This document shows, piece by piece, positions 38,453 to 47,200 of a DNA stretch of 64,000 nucleotides. This DNA comes from Geminicoccus harenae (lineage in GTDB: Bacteria > Pseudomonadota > Alphaproteobacteria > Geminicoccales > Geminicoccaceae). Both the position numbers and the translations under genes were made by a program. Numbering within the stretch: position 1 is the stretch's first letter; each line of letters opens with the position of its first letter. Where the stretch lies: positions 116,118-180,117 of the forward strand of contig NZ_JABGCL010000015.1 in NCBI RefSeq assembly GCF_019800005.1, given 5' to 3'. The notes under the pieces were generated by a model, which was not told where the DNA came from, did not search any database, and worked only from the letters and a program-made list of their open reading frames with translations.

Positions 38453-39055
38453 ATGTTCACCGGCATCGTCACCGACATCGGCAAGATCGTCGCCACCCGG
38501 CAGAGCGGGGCGGCAGGCGGCGGGGTCGAGCTGACCGTCCAGAGCGCCTTCGATCCGGCCGCCATCCCGCTGGGCGCCTCGATCGCCCATTCCGGGGTCT
38601 GCCTGACCGTCACCGAGCACACGGGCGACGGCTGGAAGGTCCATGCCTCGCCGGAAACCCTGCGGCTCACCACGGTCGGCGGCTGGCAGGAAGGGACCCG
38701 GATCAACCTCGAGCGCTCGCTGCGCCTAGGGGACGAGCTGGGCGGCCATCTCGTGTTCGGCCATGTCGACGGCCTGGGCACGGTGGAATCGATCGAGCCC
38801 GAGGGCGAGGGCTACCGGCTGCGCTTCACCCTGCCGCCGGAGCTCGCCCCGCTGCTCGCGGTCAAGGGCTCGATCACCGTGGACGGCATCTCCCTGACCG
38901 TGACCGAGGCGGACGAGCGGAGCTTCGCTGTGGCGATCATCCCGCACAGCTGGACCCACACCACCCTGTCCGACCGCCGGCCCGGCGACCGGGTCAACCT
39001 GGAGGCCGACATGCTGGCCCGCTACGTCGCGCGTCAGCTCGGGCAGAAGCGATGA
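38453..39055 (+). CDS. ribE: riboflavin synthase alpha chain
   Basis: Dismutates two 6,7-dimethyl-8-ribityllumazine molecules into riboflavin. The 200-residue protein has two similar barrels: MFTGIVTDIGKI with SIAHSGVCLTVTE in the first and GHVDGLGTVESIE with SITVDGISLTVTE in the second. ATG 38453 gives the family start MFTGIV. It overlaps the next gene by 4 nt (ATGA). Confidence 0.95.
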   Translation: MFTGIVTDIGKIVATRQSGAAGGGVELTVQSAFDPAAIPLGASIAHSGVCLTVTEHTGDGWKVHASPETLRLTTVGGWQEGTRINLERSLRLGDELGGHLVFGHVDGLGTVESIEPEGEGYRLRFTLPPELAPLLAVKGSITVDGISLTVTEADERSFAVAIIPHSWTHTTLSDRRPGDRVNLEADMLARYVARQLGQKR

Positions 39056-40176
39056 GCCCCGACGACCTGTCCAGCTATTCGGACTATCTCGCCTCGATCG
39101 ACGAGGTGCTGGACGATGCCCGCAACGGCCGGATGTTCATCCTGGTCGACGACGAGGACCGCGAGAACGAGGGCGACCTCGTCATCCCGGCCCAGTTCTG
39201 CGACGCGGTGGCGGTCAACTTCATGGCCAAGCACGGCCGCGGCCTGATCTGCCTGGCGCTGCAGCGCCAGCGCTGCGAGGAACTGGGCCTGCCGCTCATG
39301 GCCCAGGGCAACGAGGCCCGGATCAGCACCGCGTTCACGGTAAGCGTCGAGGCGCGCACCGGCGTGACCACCGGGATCTCCGCGGCCGACCGGGCGCGCA
39401 CCATCGCGGTCTGCATCGATCCCGCCGCCGACCGGCGCGACCTGGTGGCGCCTGGCCACATCTTCCCGCTGATGGCGCGCGAAGGCGGCGTGCTGGTCCG
39501 CACCGGCCATACCGAGGCCGCGGTCGACATCTGCCGGCTGGCCGGCCTCTACCCGGCGGGCGTGATCTGCGAGATCATGAACGACGACGGGACCATGGCC
39601 CGCCTGCCCGACCTCGTCGCGTTCGCCCAGCTCCATGGCCTCAAGATCGGCAAGATCGCCGACCTGGTGAGCCACCGCCTGCGCCACGACCGGCTGGTCG
39701 AGCGTGACGTGGTGACCAGCTTCGAGAGCCGCTATGGCGGCCAGTGGCGCCTGCAGGTCTACAAGTCGGCGATGGACAAGATCGAGCACGTGGCCCTGGT
39801 CAAGGGCGACCTGCGCACGGGCGGGCCGGTGCTGGTGCGCATGCACTCGGTCCACATCCTGGAGGACCTGCTGGGGGCCGGCGAGAGCGGGCGCGGCGAC
39901 CAGCTCCACCGGGCGATGGAGCAGATCGGCCGGGCCGGGCGCGGCGTGGTCGTGCTCCTGCGCGAGCCCACCCCCAACGCGATCTCCGAGCGCGTCCTGG
40001 TCAGCCTCGGCCAGAAGGCGGCACCGCCGGGCGACCTGCGCGTCTATGGCATTGGCGCCCAGATCCTGGTGGATCTGGGCGTCCAGGACATGATCCTGCT
40101 TTCCAACACCGGCCGTTCGATCATCGCGCTCGACGGATGGGGTCTGCGGGTCGTCGAGACCCGAGCGATCGACTGA
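39052..40176 (+). CDS. ribB: 3,4-dihydroxy-2-butanone 4-phosphate synthase with degenerate GTP cyclohydrolase II domain (RibBX type)
   Basis: The N-terminal half (about 10-210) is a complete DHBP synthase: LVDDEDRENEGDLVI, KHGRGLICLAL, TVSVEARTGVTTGISAADRA, GHIFPLMAREGGVLVRTGHTEAAVD. The C-terminal half resembles GTP cyclohydrolase II, but the zinc site is lost: where RibA has Cys-x2-GD-x8-Cys-x-Cys, this protein reads RMHSVHILEDLLGAG with no cysteines. It is therefore expected to make DHBP but not to cyclise GTP, like described RibBX proteins. A true ribA must lie elsewhere. ATGA overlap with ribE. Confidence 0.9.
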   Translation: MSPDDLSSYSDYLASIDEVLDDARNGRMFILVDDEDRENEGDLVIPAQFCDAVAVNFMAKHGRGLICLALQRQRCEELGLPLMAQGNEARISTAFTVSVEARTGVTTGISAADRARTIAVCIDPAADRRDLVAPGHIFPLMAREGGVLVRTGHTEAAVDICRLAGLYPAGVICEIMNDDGTMARLPDLVAFAQLHGLKIGKIADLVSHRLRHDRLVERDVVTSFESRYGGQWRLQVYKSAMDKIEHVALVKGDLRTGGPVLVRMHSVHILEDLLGAGESGRGDQLHRAMEQIGRAGRGVVVLLREPTPNAISERVLVSLGQKAAPPGDLRVYGIGAQILVDLGVQDMILLSNTGRSIIALDGWGLRVVETRAID

Positions 40177-40185
40177 GGAATCTTC

Positions 40186-40650
40186 ATGGCCGGCAGCGGC
40201 GACCAACTTTCCATTCCCGTGCTGACGCGCGCGCGCATCCTGATCGTGGAGGCGCGCTACCACGCCCATATCAACGACATGCTCCTGGCCGGCGTGCGCC
40301 GGATGCTGGAGCGCGCCCGGGTCAACCGGGTCGAGCATGTGGTGGTCCCGGGTGCGCTCGAGATCCCGGCGGCGATAGCATTGGCGCCCAAGAGCTATGA
40401 CGGGTTCGTGGCGATCGGCGTGGTGATCCGCGGCGAGACCACCCATTACGACACGGTGGCCTATGAGAGCTCGCGCGGGATCACCGATCTCGCTGTGCGC
40501 GAGCAGCGCCTGATCGGCAACGGCATCCTGACCGTGGAGAACGAGCAGCAGGCGCTGGAACGTGCCGATCCGGCGCGCATGGACAAAGGTGGCGGCGCCG
40601 CGTTGGCCGCCTTGCACCTGATCGCCTTGCGGGACAGATTCAGAGGATGA
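40186..40650 (+). CDS. ribH: 6,7-dimethyl-8-ribityllumazine synthase
   Basis: Condenses DHBP with the ribityl pyrimidine to form lumazine; 154 residues. The motifs VVPGALEIPAAIALA, FVAIGVVIRGETTHYDTVAYESSRG (catalytic His in HYD) and NGILTVEN are diagnostic. It follows ribB by 9 nt and overlaps nusB by 4 nt. Confidence 0.95.
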   Translation: MAGSGDQLSIPVLTRARILIVEARYHAHINDMLLAGVRRMLERARVNRVEHVVVPGALEIPAAIALAPKSYDGFVAIGVVIRGETTHYDTVAYESSRGITDLAVREQRLIGNGILTVENEQQALERADPARMDKGGGAALAALHLIALRDRFRG

Positions 40651-41135
40651 CCCGCAAAAAGACCAGCAAGCCGATCACCAAGCGTCGCGCCGCACGCTTC
40701 GCCGCGATCCAGGCCCTCTACCAGATCGAGCTGATGGGCGCGAAGCCCTCGGCCGTGGCCGCCGAGTTCGACGACCACCGGCTCTCCACCCTGTTCGAGC
40801 CGTTCCTGCCCGACGAGCCCGCCCCCGAGGTCGACCGCGAGTGGTTCAAGCTCGTGGTGCTGGGGGCTGCCGAGCACGCCCCCTCGCTCGACCAGCAGAT
40901 CGCCCCGCTGCTCAGCAGCGGCTGGACGATCGAACGGCTCTCCGCACCGATGCGGGCACTCCTGCACTGCGCCGGGTTCGAGCTGGCGCACCGCACCGAC
41001 GTGCCGACCAACGTCGTGGTCGACGAATATGTCGAGCTGGCGTTCGGCTTCTTCGAGGGCGGCGAGCCCGGCTTCGTCAACGCGATCCTGGACCGGCTCT
41101 CCCGGGTGCTGCGCCCGGCCGGCTCGACCGTCTGA
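40647..41135 (+). CDS. nusB: transcription antitermination factor NusB
   Basis: All-helical antitermination protein of 162 residues, acting with NusE/S10 on rRNA transcripts. It has RRAARFAAIQALYQIEL at the N-terminus, RLSAPMRALLHCAGFELAHR in the core, and VVDEYVELAFGFFEGGEPGFVNAILDRL at the C-terminus, all characteristic. ATGA overlap with ribH; thiL follows after 20 nt. Confidence 0.95.
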   Translation: MTRKKTSKPITKRRAARFAAIQALYQIELMGAKPSAVAAEFDDHRLSTLFEPFLPDEPAPEVDREWFKLVVLGAAEHAPSLDQQIAPLLSSGWTIERLSAPMRALLHCAGFELAHRTDVPTNVVVDEYVELAFGFFEGGEPGFVNAILDRLSRVLRPAGSTV

Positions 41136-41155
41136 GCCCTGAAGGAGGCTGCCGG

Positions 41156-42118
41156 ATGGCGCAGGGCGAGTTCCAGATGATCGACCGGCTGCTCAAGCCG
41201 CTGGCGGCCGGCTGTCCGGGAGCCCTCGGGCTCACCGACGACGCGGCCCTGCTGGCGCAGCTCCCCGGCACCGAGCTGGTGCTCGCCAAGGACGCGATCG
41301 TCGAGGCCGTCCATTTCCGCCAGGAGGATCCCCCGGGCACGGTGGCGCAGAAGCTCCTGCGCCAGAACCTGTCCGACCTCGCCGCCATGGGGGCCGAGCC
41401 GGTGGGCTACCTCACCGCGTTCGGCCTGCGCCAGGGCCTCCCCGATGGCTGGCTGGACGGCTTCGTCGCCGGCCTCGCCGAGGACCAGCGGCAATTCGGC
41501 ATCCATCTCCTGGGCGGCGACACCGTGTCGACGCCCGGCCCCTTGTTCTTCTCGCTGACCGTGCTGGGCCGCCTCCCGGCCGGCACGGCGCTTACCCGCG
41601 CCGGCGCCCGGCCGGGCGACCTCGTCTGCGTGTCCGGCACGCTGGGCGACGGTGCGCTGGGCCTGGCCGTGCTGGAAGGGCGGGTCACCGCCCCGGCCGA
41701 TGCGGCCGCCTATCTGGCCGGCCGCTATCGGGTACCCCAGCCGCGCCTGGTGCTGGGCCAAGCCCTGCGCGGCCTCGCCAGCGCCTGCCTGGACGTGTCG
41801 GACGGCCTCCTGGGCGACCTCGGCCACATCCTCGCGACGTCCGGGCCTGACGGGAACCTGGGTGCGGTGATCCGTGCCGGCGACCTGCCGCTCTCGCCTG
41901 CCGCCGCCGGCCTGCCCGGCGCCCTGGAAGCGGCGCTCTCCGGGGGCGACGATTACGAGCTCCTGTTCACCCTGCCGCCCCGCCACCGGGCGAGGCTCGC
42001 GGAGCTGCCCGTGCCGGTCGCGGTGATCGGCGAGATCCGCAGCGGTGCCGGGACCGAGGTGCTGGGCCCGGACGGCGCCCCGCTCACTTTGTCCGGCCGA
42101 AGCTGGACCCATTTCTGA
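41156..42118 (+). CDS. thiL: thiamine-monophosphate kinase
   Basis: Phosphorylates thiamine monophosphate to thiamine pyrophosphate; 320 residues of the PurM/ThiL fold. The sequence shows LTDDAALL, VLAKDAIVEAVHF, NLSDLAAMGAEPVGYLTAF, GIHLLGGDTV, CLDVSDGLLGDLGHI and SGGDDYELLF. AAGGAGG at 41142-41148 sits 7 nt before ATG 41156 and fixes the start. It ends the nrdR-rib-nusB-thiL run. Confidence 0.95.
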   Translation: MAQGEFQMIDRLLKPLAAGCPGALGLTDDAALLAQLPGTELVLAKDAIVEAVHFRQEDPPGTVAQKLLRQNLSDLAAMGAEPVGYLTAFGLRQGLPDGWLDGFVAGLAEDQRQFGIHLLGGDTVSTPGPLFFSLTVLGRLPAGTALTRAGARPGDLVCVSGTLGDGALGLAVLEGRVTAPADAAAYLAGRYRVPQPRLVLGQALRGLASACLDVSDGLLGDLGHILATSGPDGNLGAVIRAGDLPLSPAAAGLPGALEAALSGGDDYELLFTLPPRHRARLAELPVPVAVIGEIRSGAGTEVLGPDGAPLTLSGRSWTHF

Positions 42119-42134
42119 ACCGGCAAGCCCGCCT

Positions 42135-42581
42135 TCACGCCGCGCGCGACTCGACGACCGGCGGCCGCTGCAGGGAATGGCCCAGGATGCGCAGGATCGC
42201 CTCGGCCTGGTCCCAGGGCAGTGCCTGCTCGACCTGCAGCCAGACCCGGTTGCCGTCGTCGGCCAGGTGGCGCAGCGTGAAGCCGTGCGCCTTGCGGCCG
42301 TTCGGGATGTCCTGCTCCGGCATCGGGATCAGCTCCTCCGGCCCGACCGACAGCGCCGCCGCCAGCCGGTTGAGGATCGCCGGCCCCGGCAGGTTCTTGC
42401 CGCGGATATAGCCGCTGACATTGTCGCGACCGATCCGGGCGCGCCTGGCCAGCTCCGACTGGGTCCAGCCCCGCTCGCGCATCGCCATCAGCAGACGCTG
42501 GGCGAATGCCGCCTTCATCGCGTCGTCGGCCCGGCCACTGTCGCGCCGGTCTTCATCAGTGCCCATGTCGCCACCGTCCAT
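42135..42581 (-). CDS. XRE-family transcriptional regulator
   Basis: A 148-residue protein with an N-terminal Cro/CI-type helix-turn-helix (about 28-85: MRERGWTQSELARRARIGRDNVSGYIRGKNLP split over the two helices) and a C-terminal segment (about 95-148) of unknown fold containing VWLQVEQALPWDQAEAIL. ATG 42581 is chosen; GTG 42608 and ATG 42566 are possible. It is convergent with thiL and divergent from apaG, with an AT-rich TAAGTTTAATTCAACTG stretch (42611-42627) as the likely shared promoter region. Target genes unknown. Confidence 0.8.
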   Translation of the reverse strand: MDGGDMGTDEDRRDSGRADDAMKAAFAQRLLMAMRERGWTQSELARRARIGRDNVSGYIRGKNLPGPAILNRLAAALSVGPEELIPMPEQDIPNGRKAHGFTLRHLADDGNRVWLQVEQALPWDQAEAILRILGHSLQRPPVVESRAA

Positions 42582-42778
42582 GTCTGAACGGCACCACCCT
42601 AATTCCACCGTAAGTTTAATTCAACTGTTCTGATGCACGCACCTGTCGGATCTTCCCCCGCCTGCGCTAGGGCCGCCGCGTGCCGGCCTGCCACACCCGC
42701 ACGACGGTCCTGGACAGGTGGGAACCTGCCGCCCAAGCTCCGGTTGTCGCGTCATCGCAGAATGGGTGGGCCGCCGCC

Positions 42779-43171
42779 ATGTACAGTGCCACGACCCGCT
42801 CGATCGCCGTCTCGGTCGAGCCATTCTTCGTCGAGGACCAGTCCCGGCCCGAGGAACAGCGCTGGGTGTTCGGCTATCGGGTCCGGATCGCCAACCAGGG
42901 TGCCGAGCGCGTGCAGCTACTCGGCCGCCACTGGCGGATCACCGACGCGCGCGGCCGGATGATCGAGGTGCGCGGCGAGGGTGTGGTCGGCGAGCAGCCG
43001 CGCCTGGAGCCCGGCGAGACCTTCGAATACACCTCGGGCACCCCGCTCACCACGCCAACCGGCATGATGCTCGGCAGCTACCAGATGGTGAACGACCGGG
43101 GCGAGGAGTTCGACGTCCGCATCCCGGCCTTCTCCCTGGACGCGCCCGGCATCACCGCGACGCTGCACTGA
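42779..43171 (+). CDS. apaG: Co2+/Mg2+ efflux protein ApaG
   Basis: A 130-residue ApaG/DUF525 protein of fibronectin-III-like fold. It shows VFGYRVRIANQGAERVQLLGRHW and the glycine-rich VVGEQPRLEPGETFEYTSGTPLTTP split over two strands, with GSYQM near the end. ATG 42779 gives MYSATTRSIAVSVEP, the family N-terminus. Its cellular role is poorly defined; the efflux label is historical. Confidence 0.92.
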   Translation: MYSATTRSIAVSVEPFFVEDQSRPEEQRWVFGYRVRIANQGAERVQLLGRHWRITDARGRMIEVRGEGVVGEQPRLEPGETFEYTSGTPLTTPTGMMLGSYQMVNDRGEEFDVRIPAFSLDAPGITATLH

Positions 43172-43534
43172 CGGGCGCAGCAGCGCATTTCGCAACCACC
43201 AGCAGATGCCGGCCGGACACCCGCGCCCCGGGCCGTGTCATGCGCGCCTGCCGCCGCTGGCCGCTGTCCTTCGCCTCGGTCCCAAACGCCGGGCGACAGG
43301 CGCACCAAGTCACCGTCAAGTAGAACGGCCGGCCCTGAAGCATGAAGCATCCGGACATCCCGGTGACCTTCCGCCTCCGGTGGTCTGCGGCAATGTCGAC
43401 CGGTACGGCCGCCAGTCCTGATCCTGATTGACGCGATCCTGAACCTGCCGCACCTTCGAGCCTGGGCAGGCGGGCGCGCCTCGCAGGGCCAGGGACAGTC
43501 CGGCCCGCAGATCTCGTGGTGGCGGAGAACGGCG
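43172..43534. other. intergenic region before the multicopper oxidase gene
   Basis: These 363 nt hold no convincing gene. A short minus-strand frame (43152-43358) ends with ARVSGRHLLVVAKCA, which faintly resembles the tail of a methyltransferase, but it has no start and no upstream body. A GGCGGAGA ribosome-binding site precedes the oxidase ATG. No terminator was recognised. Confidence 0.4.
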
Positions 43535-45181
43535 ATGACTCGATCGCGACTGGCCGGTGGTCTCGGCGGTGCTGCCGCCCTGGCCGCCATGCTCCTGTCC
43601 GGCGCGCTGCCGGCCTGGTCGGCCGCGCCCGGGCCGATGCCGGCCCGGCTCCAGGCCACCCAGGCGATCGACGACCTGCCCAACCCGCCGGAACTGCGCA
43701 GCCAGGACGGGGTGCTGCGCGCCACCCTCAGGATCAGGCCCGCGGAGATCACCGTGCGCGGCCGCAAGGTCCGCGCCAACGTGGTCAACGGCAGCTACCT
43801 GGCCCCGACCCTGCGCATCCGCCCGGGCGACACGATCCAGGTCAAGGCGATCAACGAGATCGGGCCGTCGGAGGTCGCCATCGACCGGCCGCAGCCGACC
43901 AACATCCACTTCCACGGCATGGACGTCTCGCCCAAGCGCCCGAACGGCGACAACGTGTTCCTGCGGATCGATCCCGGCCGTGACCTGCGCTACGACGTGG
44001 CCGTGCCGCCTGACCACCCGCTGGGCCTGCACTGGTACCACGCCCACGTCCATCACTATGTCGACGACCAGATCGGCTCCGGCATCTCGGGCATGCTGAT
44101 CGTGGACGGCACGTTCGAGACCCAGTACCCGGAGCTGGCCAAGCTGCGCCGGCGGGTCATGGTCCTCAAGGACTTCACCTTCCCCGGCTTCAAGGACGGC
44201 GACGCCCGCGCCAAGTCACTGAACGGCCTGGCCAACCCGCCGATCCGCACGCGCCCGGGCGAGTTCCAGGTCTGGCAGCTGGGCAATCTCGGCGCGGATG
44301 CCTTCTTCGACATGCAGCTCGACGGCCACCAGGTCTGGCTGCTCGAGCGCGACGGCAACCTGCTCGCCAAGCCGGTACGGATCGACCACGTCTTCCTGCC
44401 GCCGGGTGCCCGCGCCACGATCGTGGTGGAGGCCGGCAAGGCCGGGCGCTACGCCTTCCGCCACCGCAACGTCGACACCGGCCCCGCCGGTGACCCCAAC
44501 CCCGCCGTCCAGCTCGGCACCTTCATCGTGGAGGGCGAGCCCCGCCATGCCCGGCGCTTCCTCAAGCGCCTGAACGACGGCCCGGCCCGCCCGGACCTGA
44601 TCCAGCCCAACGCCGCCGAGATCGCCGAACTGAAGGTCGACCGGACCCGCTATGTCGACTTCTCGGAAAGTGCCGACGGCAACAGCTTCTTCATCAACAA
44701 GAAGATGTACGCGGACGACCGGATCGACACGCTCACAAGGGTGGGCCAGGTCGAGCGCTGGATCGTGCGCAACTTCACCCAGGAATACCACGTCTTCCAC
44801 CTGCACCAGACGGCCTTCCTGGTTCGGCGCTTCTCCGGCGACCCGGACGAGACGCCGGGCGGCGGCCTGCGCGACGTGATCAACATCCCCTATGCGAAGA
44901 ACGGCAAGCCCGGCATCGCCGAGATCATCATCCCGTTCACCAACCCGATCATCGCCGGCGACTTCGTCTATCACTGCCATCTGGTGCAGCACGAGGACGC
45001 CGGGATGATGGCCAACATCCGCGTCATGCCCCGCCGCACCGCCGCCGAGCAGGTCTGGGAGAAGCTGCAGGACTTCGCCGGCCTCGACCTGCCCTCCCTC
45101 TGGCCGACCTCGACCGCCGAAGCCGGCACCTTCGCCGGCCTGGACTCCCCGATCTGCCGGACCGGCGAGAACGCCGAGTAG
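43535..45181 (+). CDS. periplasmic multicopper oxidase
   Basis: A 548-residue secreted copper oxidase with a signal peptide (AAALAAMLLSGALPAWSA, about 12-30). All four copper-binding clusters are visible: HFHG (N-terminal), HWYHAHVHH, HVFHLH and YHCHLVQHEDAGMM, the last supplying the type 1 Cys, His and Met ligands. The protein therefore has type 1 copper and the trinuclear centre. The region between cupredoxin domains is charged (for example VFLRIDPGRDLRYD). Substrate could be metal ions or phenolics; the sequence has no Met-rich CueO insert. Neighbours give no operon clue. Confidence 0.9.
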   Translation: MTRSRLAGGLGGAAALAAMLLSGALPAWSAAPGPMPARLQATQAIDDLPNPPELRSQDGVLRATLRIRPAEITVRGRKVRANVVNGSYLAPTLRIRPGDTIQVKAINEIGPSEVAIDRPQPTNIHFHGMDVSPKRPNGDNVFLRIDPGRDLRYDVAVPPDHPLGLHWYHAHVHHYVDDQIGSGISGMLIVDGTFETQYPELAKLRRRVMVLKDFTFPGFKDGDARAKSLNGLANPPIRTRPGEFQVWQLGNLGADAFFDMQLDGHQVWLLERDGNLLAKPVRIDHVFLPPGARATIVVEAGKAGRYAFRHRNVDTGPAGDPNPAVQLGTFIVEGEPRHARRFLKRLNDGPARPDLIQPNAAEIAELKVDRTRYVDFSESADGNSFFINKKMYADDRIDTLTRVGQVERWIVRNFTQEYHVFHLHQTAFLVRRFSGDPDETPGGGLRDVINIPYAKNGKPGIAEIIIPFTNPIIAGDFVYHCHLVQHEDAGMMANIRVMPRRTAAEQVWEKLQDFAGLDLPSLWPTSTAEAGTFAGLDSPICRTGENAE

Positions 45182-45378
45182 AGGCTGCCAGGGGCCGCAA
45201 ACCTCGCGACTGATCGCAAGATCAGCGCCACCTGCCGACCTGCCGCTCCACCTCTCCTTCGTCATGGGCCTTGAGCCGGCCATCCAGTGATAGCCGGAAA
45301 AGCCGGATGGCCTGGTCGAACACGCGGCTGCCCGGCTCGTGCCCCAAGCCGGCTACCAGCGCCGGCCCCCCTCCTTCC

Positions 45379-45410
45379 GGTCATCCCCCGGCTCGTCCGG
45401 GGGATCCACC
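45379..45410 (+). repeat. REP-like palindromic unit 1
   Basis: Imperfect hairpin GGTCATCCCCCG-GCTCGT-CCGGGGGATCCACC. The same core recurs inverted at 45482-45514 and as a half unit at 63926, and similar GTCATCCCCG..CGGGGATCC units are dispersed in many proteobacterial genomes. Confidence 0.6.
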
Positions 45411-45481
45411 GCCACACGCCGGCTGTGGCATCGCCTGCGCAAGGGGCACCGCAGGCGTGCCAGCGCAGGATGCCCTGGCCG

Positions 45482-45514
45482 TGCAGTTGATCCCCCGCAT
45501 GCGCGGGGGATGAC
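45482..45514 (-). repeat. REP-like palindromic unit 2 (inverted relative to unit 1)
   Basis: Read on the minus strand this is GGTCATCCCCCG-CGCATG-CGGGGGATCAAC, head-to-head with unit 1 across a 71-nt spacer, the arrangement of a BIME. It abuts the start of the TPR remnant. Confidence 0.6.
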
Positions 45515-45859
45515 CTGAGGAAGGGGCTGGCCGTCCTGCTCGACGACGACGAGGAGGCAGGCGGGCACGTGCTGCTGAGCTGGGCGCAAGAGTTCGACCG
45601 CCGCTTCGACCTCGCTCAGGCCGGGATCGACCGGGCGATCGAGCTCAACCCCGGCGGTCCGGAGGTACGCGCCCAGCGCGGCTCGATCTACCCCGCCAGC
45701 GGCGACCTCGACCGGGCGATCCACGCGTTCGAGACTATCCTGACGTTCGACTCGGTCCATGACCCCGTCTGGACCGACCTGGGCGTCGCCTACTCCTGGA
45801 CAGCCGCCCGCAGGACGCCCTGCGGATCCTGGAGCGGAACCTCGGCCGCAGGGCGGGCC
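45515..45859 (+). pseudogene. remnant of a TPR-repeat protein gene
   Basis: From the edge of the REP unit a reading frame encodes LAVLLDDDEEAGGHVLLSWAQEFDRRFDLAQAG in pieces, then clear TPR units: GIDRAIELNPGGPEVRAQR, SGDLDRAIHAFETIL and DPVWTDLGVAYS. At about 45797-45800 the frame shifts, and the continuation is LDSRPQDALRILERNLG in the next frame, up to the GS-family gene's stop. Neither a start nor an end of a whole gene is present. It resembles the TPR half of sensor/cyclase-TPR proteins. Confidence 0.6.
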
Positions 45860-47200
45860 CTACACGTTCAGCAGCAGATGCTCCCGCTCCCAGGAGCTGA
45901 TCACCGACTGGTACGCCGCGTGCTCGGTCTCCTTGACCGCCAGCATCACCTCGACGAACTCCTCGCCCAGCACCTCGCGCATGGTCTTGGACGCGGCCAG
46001 CTTCTCCAGCCCCTCGCCCAGCTGGGTCGGCAGCGAGTGGGACAGGCGGTAGGCGCTGCCCGAGATCGGCTTGGTCGGCTCCAGCCCCTGGACCATGCCG
46101 AGATAGCCGCAGGCCAACGACGCGGCGATCGCCAGATAGGGATTGGCGTCGGCCCCCGCGATCCGGTTCTCGATCCGCCGCGATTCCGGGGAGCTGGCCG
46201 GCACGCGCAGGCCGACCGTGCGGTTCTCGGTACCCCAGTGGACGTTGATGGGGGCGGTGGAGAAGCGGCGCAGCCGCCGGTAGCTGTTCACGTTGGGCGC
46301 CAGCAGCGGCATGCATTGCGGCAGGTATTTCTGCAGCCCCGCGATGTGCGCCAGGAACAGGTCGGCATAGCCCTCGTCGCCCTCGGCGAACACGTTCCGC
46401 CCGGTCCGGACGTCCACCACCGACTGGTGAATATGCATGGACGAGCCGGGCTCCCGCTCCATGGGCTTGGCCATGAAGGTCGCGTAGATGTCGTGCTTGA
46501 GCGCGGCATGGCGCAGGGTGCGCTTGAACAGGAACGCCTCGTCGGCGAGATCCAGCGGCTCGCCATGGGCGAAGTTGATCTCCATCTGGGCGGCACCCGA
46601 TTCATGGGTCATGCCGTCCACGTCGATCTCCTGCGCCTCGCACCAGGCGTAGACGTCCTCGAAGATCGGGTCGAACTCGTTGAGCGCGTCGATGCCGAAG
46701 CTCTGCCGCCCGGTCTCGGGCCGGCGCGAACGGCCGATCGGCGGCTCCAGCGGATAGTCCGGGTCGGTGTTGATCTTGGTGAGGAAGAATTCCAGCTCCG
46801 GGGCCACCACCGGCTTCCAGCCGCGCTCCTCGTAGAGTCCGACCACCCGGCGCAGCACCTGCCGCGCCGCGATCGTCACCGGCTGGCCGTCATGGTGATG
46901 GACATCGCAGATCACCTGCGCGGTCGGCTCGTCGTACCACGGCACCAGGCGCAGCGAATCATGGTCCGGCCGCATCCGCACGTCGCGGTCGGCCGGGTCG
47001 ATCACGTCCTCTTCCGGATAGTCGCCAGTCACGGTCTGGATGAACACACTTTCCGGGATGCGCAGCGTGTCGTCTTCCAGCGACTTCAGGAACTTGTAGG
47101 CCGGCAGCACCTTGCCCCGGCCAATGCCGTTGATGTCGACGATGAGGCACTCGACCTCGGTGATGTGCCGTTCCTCAAGCCACGCGGCGATATCGACCAT
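45860..47200 (-). CDS. glutamine synthetase family protein, gamma-glutamylputrescine synthetase-like
   Basis: A 446-residue GS-III-like ligase of the PuuA/GlnA3 type, probably joining glutamate to a polyamine amine. It has the GS beta-grasp domain (VDINGIGRGKVLP) and the catalytic barrel with ELEFFL, QMEINFAHGE, SSMHIHQS (ATP/metal His), NVNSYRRL and ENRIAGADANPYLAIAA. The following puuD-like gene overlaps it by 26 nt, supporting a polyamine-degradation role rather than nitrogen assimilation. ATG 47200 is chosen; ATG 47236 would add an Arg-rich leader. Confidence 0.88.
   Translation of the reverse strand: MVDIAAWLEERHITEVECLIVDINGIGRGKVLPAYKFLKSLEDDTLRIPESVFIQTVTGDYPEEDVIDPADRDVRMRPDHDSLRLVPWYDEPTAQVICDVHHHDGQPVTIAARQVLRRVVGLYEERGWKPVVAPELEFFLTKINTDPDYPLEPPIGRSRRPETGRQSFGIDALNEFDPIFEDVYAWCEAQEIDVDGMTHESGAAQMEINFAHGEPLDLADEAFLFKRTLRHAALKHDIYATFMAKPMEREPGSSMHIHQSVVDVRTGRNVFAEGDEGYADLFLAHIAGLQKYLPQCMPLLAPNVNSYRRLRRFSTAPINVHWGTENRTVGLRVPASSPESRRIENRIAGADANPYLAIAASLACGYLGMVQGLEPTKPISGSAYRLSHSLPTQLGEGLEKLAASKTMREVLGEEFVEVMLAVKETEHAAYQSVISSWEREHLLLNV

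Noticed and set aside
43152..43358. Minus-strand methyltransferase remnant downstream of apaG
   Set aside because: Only about a dozen residues look suggestive and no body or start is present; too weak to call.
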